From Diogma glabrata (lineage: Eukaryota; Arthropoda; Insecta; Diptera; Cylindrotomidae): 64,000 bases of DNA. Each line of letters starts with the position of its first letter. Position 1 is the stretch's first letter. The notes under the pieces were generated by a model. It did no database searches. It had not been told where the DNA came from and saw nothing but the letters and a program-made list of their open reading frames with translations. This document shows positions 41,264-53,496 of this stretch, one piece after another. The position numbers and the translations under genes are program-made. The stretch covers positions 103,914,462 through 103,978,461 of the forward strand of contig OY856188.1 of assembly GCA_963693315.1 (NCBI GenBank), read 5' to 3'.

Positions 41264-42930
41264 TCAGTCTACCACAAAACCTAAATTGTTAAAATTGTCA
41301 ATATTAAGGTCTGACATTGCAAGCGGAGGGAGAGGCAAATTCAAATTTTGGGTAAGAGTTTTAGGCACCATTGCAGTATAATGTTGGCCGTCTAAATCTA
41401 AATAAAGATGTAGTTCACGGTTGCTAGGGATTGGGGCAAAACGCATTGAGGTGGTGAAAGAATTGGTGTAGATATTTATTGGACGTTGTAGGATAAGCGA
41501 TAATAGAAAAACTTCTCCAACCTCGGAAAATTTTCCGTTTGTTAAAACGTGTTTGCGTACTAATGTGAGATTTACGCCAGCAGGAAGATTTTTAATAAAA
41601 TCATTATTTTTAATTAAATGAGCTACAGCGACAGCTCTCAAACATGGCATTAACTTTTCTTTACCGCACAATAAAAGGGACAAAACATTAAAAAAACAGT
41701 TCCCATCACCAGTTGTTTTAATGGCGGTAAAATACTTTTGAGGATAACATGGAAGGTCGAGATTACCACAGGAAAATGTGAAATTATACATCGTACCCTG
41801 TCGTAAAAATGTGCATAATTGACCAGCTTTACGAAAATCATTAGCATCAAGAAATTCTTTACAACGAATTTCCCGCTGAAGCCATTTACCCTCATTAATG
41901 GCTTCTAAGAGAGCAAGTTCAGTTGGTACTTGCAACAGGCTTGGCAGTTCTATATTAATGCGATTGTTTGGAAGACTTTGGTTATTTTCACAGGATTTTA
42001 GTATTCCAGAAATTCAAACCAGCTGTTTGTGATGGCCAAACAACGTTTCGCAAACACCACCGTAATGGTCAAAATTGGAAAACAATACATCAATTCCTGT
42101 GCCTGCATTTGTGATGCTGGTTCCACAAGGTAATACCGAAGAAAGACCATTTGAGTTAAGTAATTGAAAAAGAGGATGAGACTCATTTTTGTTTAAGTCA
42201 ATATTAAAATCGCCAAGAACAATAATTTTTGAAGTGTGAGCTTTTGCAACATTAATCATATTCTTGATATGCTGTTCAACCACATTGTATGAGGTAGAGG
42301 GAGGTTTGTACCCTGTGCAAATAGCCAAATCCTTATAAATGCATGTAACCAGAATACAAGCATTTGAAAGCTGTTCTTGGGAGTAATCGTAGATTATTTT
42401 AAAATATTCGTCACCTTTGGAATAAATGGTAATGCCATATGCATGTCTTTTACCATCACTAGAAACATCTATACGATGTGAAATTTTATAATTAGGAATA
42501 GACAAATCATCCTTAAATTTAGTCCACGTTTCGGCCGCTATAAAAATGTGCGGTTCATAAATTTTTAGAAAATTTTTTAAATCTTGCCAGTGTGAAGTTT
42601 CTAATAAACTCTGTATATTCTGGTAGATGAGGAGAACCTCAAATGTATTTAGGATATTGCACGCTGGTTTTAATGGTGAATCAAGAATTATTTTGATTTC
42701 CACTTGAAGCTTATCATGGGGATTTGGCGGCAATGGTGGTTTAAATACACCAAGTAAATAAAGACCACTAAGTTTGGTACATCTACTAAGAGCTACGTAT
42801 AACTAATTTCTGCGAAGGTTTTTGGAAATGTGTACAGCAACCATACTATATGTGCCACCTTGGCTTTTATGAATAGTTATTGCTTCAGCTGGTGTTATAT
42901 CCTTTTTAGCTAGGATATAACTATCTCACA
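41264..42930 (-). pseudogene. Helentron fragment: Pif1 helicase tail, EEP nuclease, OTU protease
   Basis: From 42930 downward: the helicase end with ITPAEAITIHKSQGGTYS, then an in-frame TAG near 42803 followed by LYVALSRCTKLSGLY (Pif1 motif VI) and a Pro-rich joint. An endonuclease/exonuclease/phosphatase (EEP) domain follows in the same frame (42733-42014: LLIYQNIQSL, AAETWTK, IIVLGDFNIDL), ending at a stop after HHKQLV. In the next frame an OTU cysteine protease (41935-41264) has TTGDGNCFFNVL (D77, C80) and LDGQHYTAM (H185). Helentrons, a branch of Helitron rolling-circle transposons, are known to fuse a helicase to an EEP nuclease, and some carry OTU. The Rep nuclease and most of the helicase are missing. 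Stops and a shift make it inactive. Confidence 0.8.
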
Positions 42931-44472
42931 CCAACACAGATTTTATAACCCTTAGTCTAGGGTTGAAGATTTTAAGTAATTAAAGATACTATTTCTTTCA
43001 AATAAAATATTATTTATTTATTTTATTTAAACACTTTTCAAACCGCTCTTTACAAAGAAAACAACAGTTTTTTAACTTTCTTTATTTTAAATTTATTCAT
43101 TCAATTTTTTTCATGTAATTTTCCTTATTCACTGACTGGCCTTTATTAACCATTTTAGCCAACAAACAACTTATTTTTGTTTACAAACACAACACTAAAG
43201 TTTTACAAAATTAAATATATCACTCTAACTCCAACTAATTTTTTACCTTTACGGTATACTCACAAAAAACTACTCTAGATACTAACTGACTGCTGCAGTT
43301 CACTGCCAAAATATTACTCTCTTTTTAATATAACTAATAAATCTTTAAAATCAATCATTATTTGGAGGGGAATGTTGTAAACCATTTATTTCCCGTTATA
43401 ATAAAAAAAACAACAAATTAAAATTAATAAAAACTATTAAACATAATTTGACCTAATTTAGAGGATTTCCCAATATAAAAATTCACAAGTCAAGAAACTA
43501 AGTTCGTTCACATTTTTTATTATATTTATATTTTAAATATAATAAAAAATGAAACGCTGCAATTTAGACTTGTATTTAATTTTTTACATTGTGAAACCAC
43601 AGACAATTTTTGTTACAAAATTCACTTTGAAATATTGTAAGTGAAATATCGATTGAAAGGTTTAGTACCAGTGTTACTAAAGGAAATTGAATTCGTATTA
43701 TGCTAGCTAATTTGGAATTTGAGTTAATGTTGAGTTAGTGTTTTGCGCTGGAGAATGATCTTTGTTTGTCAGATATGACTGCCAAGTATTAATCTCTTTT
43801 GCTAAACACTTCGCCCAGAATTTATAAGTTCTCTAACATTCTTGTATTGTTAGTCCACATTGTTCGTCCAAACGCTACATGTTGGTGCATAACATATTAT
43901 CTTTTCTTCTTTCTTTTTAACTTAATTTAAGGTTCAGTTTTAGATTCTATAATTAATTTAAATAATTATATAATATAATATAAAAGATTATAACTAAAAA
44001 TAATAATAACTATATAAAAGATTATAGTTCAATAGATAAAATTTATAAAAGGATACAATTTAATTGAATTGTTCAAATTGACTGTATTTAATTTAAATAA
44101 AAATAGAAACAAAAGTTACGAAACTCTTCGGTGTTCCTTCTTCTAAACTCGACTGTTACTTCTTACGCGACTGACGCGGTGCAGCGATGTGTCCAACGAC
44201 AAAACAAAAGAGAAACCCCTTTCAACGAAAACAATTTATTAAACTTTTCGGCACAAAGCAGATGAGCGAGACGGATATAAATTTAGAAAAAAGAATTTCG
44301 AAGAAAATTTGAACTCAACGAAATGTTGAATAAAATTAAATGTTTTATTAATTTAGTATTCACTTTTTTTCGAGGAATAAAGTTGTTAATTATCAAAAAT
44401 GGTCAAAAATCAATTCTTATCTAAATATAGTTTACACTTTTTGCCGTAGGCTCTTGGCGTAGTTCGTTGAAT
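42931..44472. other. AT-rich DNA without recognisable gene
   Basis: A palindrome of about 18-bp arms (CATTTTTTATTATATTTA) lies near 43525-43565. About 43374-43440 weakly resembles 47254-47310 (AATAAAAAAAACAACAA and flanks); either could be an LTR edge but no second end supports it. Confidence 0.35.
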
Positions 44473-44552
44473 AACATATTTGTTTAACACTTGTTTTTTA
44501 CGCACGTTAATTGCGTAACGTGCGTAAAAAACAAGTATTAAACAAATATGTT
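44473..44552. repeat. Near-perfect hairpin, 39-bp arms
   Basis: ATAACATATTTGTTTAACAC...ACGCACGTTA, then a 6-base loop (ATTGCG), then the reverse complement with one mismatch. Non-coding. It may be a MITE or a collapsed inverted duplication. Confidence 0.85.
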
Positions 44553-46499
44553 ATTCTTATCTAAATGTTTTTTTAAATTCCATAAAACTGAGGATTGAAC
44601 TGAATGAATTATATTTAAAGATGTTTCAATAATTTAGAATATTCAATGAATATTGTGATAGCATAAATGTGTATTGTTAATTTGGCATGGCCTAACAATA
44701 TGAAATGTTGATGCGACAACATCAATATTCGGCTGTTCTAAATCAACTAAATTTTTGTTCGTAATATTTATGTTGATTCAAAAACTTGCGATTTTACTGA
44801 TAGATGTTGGACTTGCACTGTGTACTAAAGTTGAAACTCGAGAATTGGCATCTAGTGGAACAATATTCTTGTTCATTTCAAACATATTATCAAAGTTAGA
44901 TATTTGAGATAATGTCATTTTTGGTGAGGTGTCGGCATACCAAATGAAGGCTGATACACCTGAATTAGTGGTAGACTGTATAGTGAACTGTATAATTAGT
45001 TGATGACTGCATCAGCTCCTCGTGTATCAGCGATGTTGTGAGGTCCTTGGGTTAGGATCGTAGTCGTACCCTGGATACGCTCACTTGGTGATAGATAAAA
45101 CGGATACCTACCGGTGTACTTACGGTTTGGTTGAATTATCTATCTCCTCTTTTCTTCTCGTTATATATTTTACTTGAAAACACGGAATGTTAATTATAAA
45201 ATTTATAGGTTCCTATGGAACTTTTATTGGCTTTTATTAACTCGTAAACTTATAGAATTATTTAGGGAAAAATGTTGACTTAAATTTAATTTATATTATT
45301 TATAAACCACTGGCACTAGCACTTGCACTTTTTTATCTTACTTTAACTTTAAAACTTTTGAAAGGGTTCTCTTCCCGTGCTAGTTGTTTCTAGCTTCGCG
45401 ACGGTGTTCAGACTCATTTTTAGTTTGGTTTTTACCAACCAACAAAACTATTTTCCTTAAGTCTTATGGATGGGTTTTTTGTTTAATAAACAAAAAACCG
45501 TTTTTCAATTAATTTGATTTACTTAACTGTATTTTTGTTTTATCAACAAAAACCGATTTTCAATTTTAATAATTTTTAGTTTTATGTTAAACTATTAAAA
45601 TTTGTTGTTATTGTAAATGTATGGAAAACTTGGTTAGATCGAATTATATTTTAATTTAATAATTTTTTAGTTTTCCGTTTAGGATTTTATTTCGTATGGT
45701 TAAATGGTTTTTTGTGACAATTTGTGTTTTGTGGAAATTGTAATGGAAATCTGAATGGTTCGATTGTTTGAGTTTGGTGAGAAATAAAATTGTATTTTTA
45801 TTATTTGATGGAAATTGAAATTGGAATATTTATTAGTTATTATTACTATTTGGGAATGTATTTGAAGGAAATTGAAATTAGAGTTTTTAATAATTATATG
45901 AACAAACAAATGTTTGGACGAACAATATTTGCATTGTTTGGATTTTTATAATTATGTCTGGGATTTTATTGTTGTAACTTTGTTGCTATGATGGTCTTTA
46001 TTAATGGTCCTTATCCACCAGTGTATTCATTGGGACACGTGCACTCAAACCTCTATTGGTTTTATTTGAGTTGCGCGTTTGAAAATGTATGGTTTGGGCC
46101 GTGTACGAGTGTAAATGTGATATGGTCGCTGTTTGAGCTATCACAATGTTGATAAATACTAACATTGATTAATACGTCTATGACGAATATTTACTTGTAT
46201 TGAACATTATTTACGAATATTTACTTGCATTTGAACATTTATTTATATTTGAAGAGCAACAATACTAAGTGTAAGTCTTGAGCAAATGAGAATTTTGCTA
46301 TCAAACTTAACGTCGATAATAAAACAATAATCTCCGACGATAGTAGAACAATGCTGGAATCTGCCTTCAACATTGAAGGTAGCAATACAATGAAAATGCT
46401 GAATGTTGCTATCGAGAGCTGGAGTACATGGCAATATGATGAGCACTGATATAATAAAGTTGAATAAAGACAATATGATGGTTAAAAGCTGATATAGAT
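44553..46499. other. AT-rich DNA, nothing assigned
   Basis: GC-richer words near 45040-45110 (GGTCCTTGGGTTAGGATCG, CCTGGATACGCTCAC) may be old retroelement sequence. The minus-strand frame 46473-46243 starts with a hydrophobic stretch but has no other support. Confidence 0.35.
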
Positions 46500-46700
46500 A
46501 TAGCTGATATGTAATGATAATTGTTCATTTAATGTTGACAACTGCTTTCAAAATTCGACGGTAGCAGCAAAATAGTACATTCGATGAATTATTATGAGCG
46601 TATATAATTGCAGCAATATAGTGATTAACTGTTGATTCAATATGACAACTGCCTTCAAAATTCGACGGTAGCAGCAAATAGTAATTTCAATGAATATTGC
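46500..46700. repeat. Short diverged tandem repeat
   Basis: GACAACTGC[CT]TTCAAAATTCGACGGTAGCAGC occurs at about 46538 and 46646; a weaker relative (CTGCCTTCAACATTGAAGG) lies near 46361. Spacing is about 110 bp. Non-coding. Confidence 0.6.
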
Positions 46701-46749
46701 CTTTTCTGTTTTTCGATTTGTAGAATCTGTTGTTCAGATTCTGAATATT

Positions 46750-46995
46750 ACCAATCTAAAATTTCTTTTTCTGCTTGCACCGCTTGGTCATAAGACACAA
46801 AAACAGTTTTTTTTTTACTATACGAGGAAACGTTGTCCATGATATCTCCGGAACACCACTGCCATTTCTTTGCAGCTTAACCAAAGTTGACTTATTTGTA
46901 AGCCAGTATAATATATTATTGACCACCCATTTATGTGGTACAGTGGTTATCATATATTTACCATTTTCAATGGTTTGAATTACTGAAAACGACAT
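46750..46995 (-). pseudogene. First exon of an insect multicopy protein (DUF4806-type N-terminus)
   Basis: From ATG 46995: MSFSVIQTIENGKYMITTVP then KWVVNNILYW, KLQRNGSGVPEISWTTF. After a shift in an A-run (about 46809-46818) it reads VFVSYDQAVQAEKEILDW up to a GTAATA donor near 46749. The pattern 'V..T...G....VP..WV....L.WP....W........SY..A..AE' is the N-terminus of uncharacterised insect proteins, many annotated with a DUF4806 domain further on. Following exons are not found and the frame is broken. Assignment rests on pattern memory only. Confidence 0.4.
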
Positions 46996-47754
46996 GTTTG
47001 TTTAGTAATATGTTAAACGATATTACTAGCCGAAATTTAGAATAAAACTGTCAAAATCGGTATATAACTTTTTTGTTAATAATAGCTTGTTTTTTGTGTA
47101 AATATCTTTACAGTCAGCTTCTTCTAAAATTGGTAATAAAAGTAACTAAACTAACTAGTAAATAACTAAATCGTCGGGATAATAACTTTTTTGATAAAAG
47201 GTGAAAAGGCTTGATAAAAGTCCATGAAGGTTCACCACTTGGTCGCGCCAAAAATGTTTTACAATTGCTATTTTTAATAAAAAAAACAACAATTTAAACT
47301 TTTTAAAACAAAGAGTGAAATTTAATTTTAATTGGAATTTAAATTAAAACTTTATTTATGCAAAGTCAAATATTATTATTTGATGACAAATTTAAAATAT
47401 TTCCAACTTCCTATGTACTAGTTGAATTAAATCTAAAAATCTATTTCTACTTTACTTAACTCAACACTTCGCATTCTTAATTATTTCTTTTGTTTACATC
47501 AAAATGCGAAGTGTTTATATTATTTTAATTATCTTTCATTCTTGGAAAACTACTTATTATTAATCGTTTGCAAGTGTTCAAAAATATCAAGTTTGATCAC
47601 GTTAAGTCAAAACAATTCGTTCGATTTTAAAATAAACAAATTTATGAATTTCAATACTATTTATGAAACCTAATATTTACTTAAAACAAAATAACTTTAT
47701 GTGAATCATGTTTGTTTTCTATTTCAATGTTTTGCTTATACGTGACTCGCCCAC
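46996..47754. other. AT-rich DNA; possible retroelement boundary
   Basis: CACTTGGTCGCGCCAAAAAT at about 47233 could be a PBS/LTR junction in minus sense, but no second LTR was found. CAACACTTCGCATTCTTAA and ATGCGAAGTGTTTA (47462-47518) form a short inverted repeat. Confidence 0.3.
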
Positions 47755-47930
47755 AATATATCCTGCCGCTAGCTCGATTTGCACGGGGGTTCTATAGACC
47801 AAACCTCATAACAAGAAATTTAAAATAAAAACATATGAACCGCGTGCCTCAAAACATCACTCAGGTTCTCCAGAAGAGAGAACTGCCAGGTCACAACCCT
47901 CTCTTACTTAAATTAGCACTTTATTCTAAA
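47755..47930. repeat. Dispersed repeat, copy B, shared with 14980-15215
   Basis: Same ordered blocks as copy A (CCTGCCGCTAGCTC, GAGAACTGCCAGGTCACAAC, TTAGCACTT), diverged. Position downstream of the BEL/Pao pol tail suggests LTR sequence of that element. Confidence 0.55.
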
Positions 47931-49095
47931 TTATAATAATTTACTTCACAATAACAAATTGTATCAAAACCAATTTAAATATTAAGGAAAAAACAAATCT
48001 ACTTCTCTGATGATGGATGTGTCCTACTACTTCAATCCAGTAAGATAAATGTTGTTGCTGGTGACAGTCCCACTAGTTACATTCTTCTTTAAAAAAAGGT
48101 GGTGCATCTAAATTCCCTGTTACAACTATTCTCCAGACCTCACAATTCCAAGTTCACTCCCAGACAATTCTCATTTGATTCATGATAAGTAAAACATCGT
48201 TTTTTTTCTTTTCCACGTCCAAATAACATTTATTGGATGAAGCACTATTAGATTTTATTTGGTTTGCTTAAATAAACACTGTTTACATGTTTTGATTTAG
48301 ATCTCAACCTTTAACACATTTCATTTTATCTTAATCAAACTTTAATTTGTTCTTATATTGAATAAAATATTATTAATCACTTAAATTTATGACAAATCCT
48401 ATGAAAAATAAATTCATTCGAAATCGAGTTTGCTCACGTATATTTCTCTTTTTTGGCTTCTAACTTCCCCATTACTTTCCTGCTTCCATTTTAAAATGTG
48501 GTCTGAAAAATCATAAAATATCTAAACGTAACCACAACCAGAAAATACGCTCTCTGATTTCACGCTGGTAGGTGGTATTGAATTAAGGCTATCATAGCAT
48601 CTATCCAGATTCTTTCCACGATTACCCCCAACTTAAAAAATAATAGGGATTGCAATCCCAGGATTTTTTGTTTCATGAATTCTGAGATCCCGGGATTGGT
48701 GAACCAAAAAGTCCCGGGATTGCATTCCCTAATAAATAGCCAATTCTTTTTTTTAAAACGTTGGTGAATATTCCAATCCTTTTTGGAATGTTTTGAGAAT
48801 TTATTTTTGCTTATGAAAAATCAAATTTATATCAATTTAAATTTTATTTTATTTCTATGTAATTTAAATACAATTTAATTGATGTTATTCGTTTCAAAGT
48901 TATATTTAAACTCATATTTAAACTCAAATTAAAATAATTAATTAATATAAATAAATTAATTAAAATAAATTAATTTTAAATATAAGAAAAATAAGATAGA
49001 GTTATATGTTTCTGTAACACTACAATAATATAATGATTAAAGGCAGCAGTTTTTCTTGAAATTAAACATATATGCCTTGAAAGTTTTGATAAACT
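47931..49095. other. AT-rich DNA, probably BEL/Pao 3' region
   Basis: Lies between the BEL/Pao coding tail and the repeat at 47.8 kb and could hold the 3' LTR; no ends were found. A hairpin is at 48642-48728. Confidence 0.3.
48642..48728. repeat. Hairpin with GGGATTGCAATCCC motifs
   Basis: TAGGGATTGCAATCCCAGGA at the left is mirrored by TCCCGGGATTGCATTCCCTA at the right, with GATCCCGGGATT in the middle. A small MITE-like or hAT-tip-like palindrome. Confidence 0.6.
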
Positions 49096-49413
49096 TTAAA
49101 TATTAAGTTGTTCTGGTGAATATGTAATTGGCAGAGGACATATTTTTGATAATCCTCTTTTCAATATTACTTGGGATGTTTTAACGTTAGCCACTCTGAC
49201 ATGTCCATCGGTCCCAGGAAATAATTCCAGTACTCGTGCTATTTTCCATTTCAATGGTGGTTGGCAATCGTCTTTTAAAAAATCAAGCTCCCCAACCTTA
49301 AGATTTGTGTGACTTTCCTTCCGCGTGTTTCTTTGTTGAAGCTGGTTTAGGTATTCCTTACTCCAACGCATCCAGAAACGTTGATGATAGTTGTCTTTGC
49401 AAATTCCTATCAT
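49096..49413 (-). pseudogene. BEL/Pao retrotransposon pol C-terminal end (DUF5641)
   Basis: 105 codons with the BEL/Pao signature after integrase: RFWMRWSKEYLNQLQQR, VGELDFLKDDCQPPLKWKIA and RVLELFPGTDGHVRVANVKT, then LSKICPLP before the end. The usual order W.RW..EYL..LQ, PP..W, PG.DG..R is complete. The frame is not continuous above about 49400, so protease, RT and the integrase core are lost. Very probably an old, truncated copy. Confidence 0.8.
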
Positions 49414-50099
49414 TTGTATTCACTAAAATATTTGTTGTTTACAACCACTAAGATCATATAAATGACTTTACTTGCAGATAGGTATAACTGTTTTTAACTT
49501 TTAAGTATATGAGAAAATTTCTGTTATTTGTCTTTTATCTTTAATTAGAATATTGACACTTAACTTGTGTCATCACTAATACTAAGAGAAATCCTACTGA
49601 TTTGGCTTCGATTGAATTGAACATAAATGATTAAATTTACTCACGCGTTTAAGTAGATTCCCGACCTTGACTAACACAGCTTATGTCAAACACTTATACT
49701 CACATGCACCAAACAACAATTCTGCTTTAGTGACATTAGTATTTCATGGTTATGATTTTATTGCTAAATGTATTTCCTACAAACTGATATGCGCGCCTCT
49801 GTATTATAAGTTGTTGTAACTTTAAGATTATTTCTACATACATATTTCAATTGACAGTTCACTTTTATAAATGTTACACTAGAATTTCGAGAAAAGGTGA
49901 TTTTATTTTAAAATGGTTTTGTTTATTTTGGGTTGAGTGACATTTGATACAGACGGATAAGGCGAAAACTAAATTAGATTTTAAACCGAAAAAATATCCG
50001 CTGTATCTGAAAAAAAATCGAAGGACAACTTTGAGGTAGCAGTCTCTTGCTCCTGTCTTAAGCTCTCGGCCTAGGTCGTGGTTTTCCTCGTTGTTCCTT
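49414..50099. other. AT-rich DNA, nothing assigned
   Basis: No coding or repeat pattern that I can support before the dispersed repeat at 50.1 kb. Confidence 0.35.
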
Positions 50100-50360
50100 T
50101 GATATTGTAATGGAGAGCTGCTTCATTGGACAACCAATGCAGTGGCATAGCAGGCCGCGCACCCAGTGAGATTTTTAAAGCCACAAGTAGCAACAGTCTG
50201 TGGGATCGAATAGGAAAACCTGCTGCTCCAGCACAAATAATCAGTATGGTACGCGTTTCTCACAATCGGAACGGATCAAAGAAAAAGACGAAAAGTGTTA
50301 AAAGTAGACTCTGGCGACCCCAGACGTGAGAAAAACCGCGATCACCACGTCCACCCCCAT
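50100..50360 (+). repeat. Dispersed repeat fragment, copy 2 (see 6716-6960)
   Basis: Shares with 6716-6960 the ordered blocks GTAATGGAG, ACCAATGCAGTGGCATAGCA, CCAGCACAAATAAT, CTCTGGCGACCCC and AACCGCGATC. GC-rich relative to the surroundings. Unnamed retroelement or SINE-like remnant. Confidence 0.6.
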
Positions 50361-52385
50361 ATTTCATCACACATTTTAATGAAGCGCTTTCTTCGTTGCT
50401 TCGTTCTTTCTTTTTTCTATTAGAAAGAGTGCCGGTGAAAACAAAGCATATGTTTATCGTTTTAGTTGAATTAGAAGTTAACTTAACAACTATTATCATT
50501 CTATAACTCATATTCCAATAAACAATTTACAACCGTCAAATTTATTCTCTTTTCTCCAAGAAATTTCCGCTTATCCCAAAAATTAAAAATATAAGACACC
50601 ACTTGTACAACGGCTTTTTTTTATATGCGGTTTTGTTATGCCCTTTCGCAATTTAACTAACAGTTTGAGCCGTTATGGTCCAGCTCGAAAAACCTTTTGC
50701 AAGTATATTAACATAAGATGTAAAAGGAATTAACGTATTTAACTTACGTCTTTAAATCAATGAAAAGCTCAATGCTGTATAGTACCACTTACATTTTCTA
50801 GATGAATCACCAATTAGGCACTATCCACTAGTCTTTTAAAAATTTAGTTTTTTTGTTATTGTTGGAATAATTTAACTTAGGTTAAGCATTTGACTTGGTT
50901 TAGGTAATATAACTGGTCACTTGCACAATTAAAAAGAACTCTTTGGAAATATTTCAAACTTAGTTAGTGTTACACCAGCAAACTCATCTACAACCTTGAA
51001 TATACATATGCATAAAATGCGTTTTTATGTAGTTTTCTTTGGGTTGATTAAAACGCTGATTTTTAATGTCGAAGCTTTTGTAGATCAAAATAATAAAAAA
51101 AATCACAAAATAGTTTGTTATATAGAACGGAAAATCTTCATATAACTGAAATAACGAATTATAACTGAAAAGTTATATCAGTTGAAACAACAAAAAAGTC
51201 CATGTAGCACAAACTTTTTACGCAGATTTTTAACTTTGATTTTTACAATATTATAATAATCTCTACATAGTACATACGTTTAATTAAATATAGAGACTAA
51301 AAAAAACTATGAAAATATTTAAAACTTAGCTTTTTATTCTTGGATACTGCTCAATATAGGATCTGCAATAATACCCTTGTATATGTGGAACAATTTCTAA
51401 CACAAAATCACAAATTTATTTCCCGAAATAGACGCACTGAGTTTAATGTTATGCTGTTACATTACTAATTAATCATCACTGACTTGATAAACTTATTTTC
51501 GAAATCCTTTTATAATTTAATCTGACTACGTTCGAATTTCTTCTTAGTTTTAGTAACACCACCACTACTGCAATTTTAATTCACAATATCGAAGCGGAAT
51601 TGAATAGTTTATTCGATATGATTTTATTACTAACACAAGCACATAATCATTTTATCTAATATTTTACATAGAAAAAAAAATCACTGATATTTGCTGGAAG
51701 TTTCCTTTCATCATATATTAAAAAAACTGATGACGATATTGAATAACCTAAGAATTAACGTTGATCGATTTTGTTTTGTTCGGTTGCTTTACTGCACGAT
51801 GACGATAAAAAATCCTGCAATTCATAATCACATCAAAAAAAAAAACACACATGTTTATACAAACAAACAAGATTATTTGTTTTAACGGATTATTTATTTT
51901 ACATCTTTTTTTTTGTTTAAAGCGAGTAATCTTACTACAGTTAACAAATGCACTAATTAAAATATTTTATAATAAATATAACCCGCCGGCTTCAACAATA
52001 CAAAAAAACAGTTCTTATTTGTTTTATTGATAACATACACAAACATATAAATATTTTTTTTTGTTCTAACATTCAATGTGAACTATGAATTTAACTAATT
52101 CAATTTGTCTAATTTGACTTTATTTGATATTCACGAGTAGAATTTTGACAAGACAAAAGTCACAATCAATTCCAAAAAAATAAGCGTTTACATGCGTAGT
52201 AAATTTTTGATTTTAATATTAATCTAACGCGACAAACATATAAACTTGTACTAAACTGTTACAACGCGAATTTGAAACTCAAAAATAAATGAACAGTTGA
52301 ACTATTTTTAAAAATTGTTACTAATTGAAGATTTCTACTTAAGTTAACTTAAATTAGATACAAAAAATGTAAATTCAATAAAGAA
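50361..52385. other. AT-rich DNA without recognisable gene
   Basis: Only short AT-driven frames. At about 52115-52150, TTTGATATTCACGAGTAGAA resembles the tip of the DNA element at 60.3-62.9 kb, suggesting another old copy. Confidence 0.35.
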
Positions 52386-52389
52386 AACC

Positions 52390-53476
52390 TGTAACGATCG
52401 CAATAATCGCAAAACAATAATAAAATCAAATTCCTCTTTGTTTTCAATTCAATAGAAATGTATTACATTAATTTCCGTTCATTTTTTTTTCATTAATAGT
52501 ACTTTTAAAATTTTCCCAACTTAACCGCTAATTGATTTTGAATATATTATAAAAAGCCAACGAACGTACTAAATTTTTATTTCCAATGCTAATGAACAGA
52601 CGTCGTTGTTAATCATTGCTGAATTTCAAGTATTACCCGATTTTGTTTTGACATCATAAGATGTCAAAAGCAAAATCACATTTTGCAATTTTAAAAAGAT
52701 GCATTCCATTTTTGGCTTTTAAAAAGAAAAAGTTCAATTGTTTTTTTGATTAAACATTAAATCAAACAAGAAATAAAAATAAGAATGCTGTCATGCTAAA
52801 TTAAAAATAAAAGAAAATAATATAAAAGGAATAAAGGAAAAATTGAAAATAAAAGTAGTGACCTTTTTTATTACTTGCAACACAATTGGGGTCTTGCTTT
52901 TTTTCCTTGATTTACATCATGGGTGTGGACCCATTAATTTTGGTGGCAGCCATTGCAGAAAAAAACTATGAAAGTTTTTGGAGAGGTAATAGCGGTAGTG
53001 AAATCTAATAAATTAATTGAGCTATTGTCAGAAATCTATAAAAGTTTTGGTGGATTAGTAGCAGTAGTGGAATCCAATAAATTAATTGAGCTATTGTCAG
53101 AAATCTATAAAAGTTTTGGTGGATTAGTAGCAGTAGTGGAATCCAATAAGTTAATTGGGCTATTGTCAGGAATCTGTGAAGTTTTGGCAAATTAATAACA
53201 GAAGTGAAATCTATTGAGTTAATGAGGCTAATGTCAGGAAAATATATGAAGTTTTGGGTGAAATAATAGCAGTTAATTTCAACAGTTAATAATTTAAGGT
53301 ATTTATTGTAAATATATATATTAATTTTAGTTTAATTATTCTCTTTGGAATGTCAGGCTAATTATATATAATTTAAGAGATTCCCAAAAGTACGATTCGA
53401 TTTTATCCCGGGTAAATTATATTAGTTAACAAAGGTCCAAGATAATAACTGGCTCCGTATCAGGGCCTGTATAATA
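52390..53476 (+). repeat. Left LTR of the array (1087 bp)
   Basis: Starts TGTAACGATCGC, ends CAGGGCCTGTATAATA. The first 390 bp or so match the truncated LTR at 19464. It contains a 69-bp minisatellite and the TAAGAGATTCCC motif (53374-53385). Confidence 0.8.
52970..53275 (+). repeat. 69-bp minisatellite in the left LTR
   Basis: The unit AAAGTTTTGGTGGATTAGTA...CTATTGTCAGAAATCTAT repeats at 53041 and 53110, with diverged units on either side (about 4.5 in total). 69 is a multiple of 3, so a frame stays open (SNKLIELLSEIYKSFGGLVA), but I do not treat it as a gene. Confidence 0.85.
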
Positions 53477-53478
53477 AC

Positions 53479-53496
53479 TGGCGCCGAAACAGGGAC
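53479..53496 (+). promoter_or_regulatory. PBS of the first array unit
   Basis: TGGCGCCGAAACAGGGAC, two bases after the LTR end, identical to the PBS of the complete element. Here the tandem unit is present only twice (LTR end plus PBS). Confidence 0.8.

Noticed and set aside
40936..41292. Plus-strand frame of 118 codons beside the OTU domain
   Set aside because: No motif known to me, begins in satellite flank and partly overlaps the OTU coding strand; probably chance.
46243..46473. Minus-strand frame with signal-peptide-like start
   Set aside because: Hydrophobic start only; it overlaps sequence related to the small tandem repeat nearby and has no family match.
43374..47260. Possible LTR pair of a minus-strand retrotransposon (AATAAAAAAAACAACAA blocks, GGTCGCGCCA at the right)
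   Set aside because: Similarity covers only about 60 bp of AT-rich sequence and no gag or pol lies between.
52953..53195. Repeat-protein-like frame of 80 codons with 23-residue repeats
   Set aside because: Explained by the 69-bp minisatellite, whose length is a multiple of three; it lies inside an LTR.
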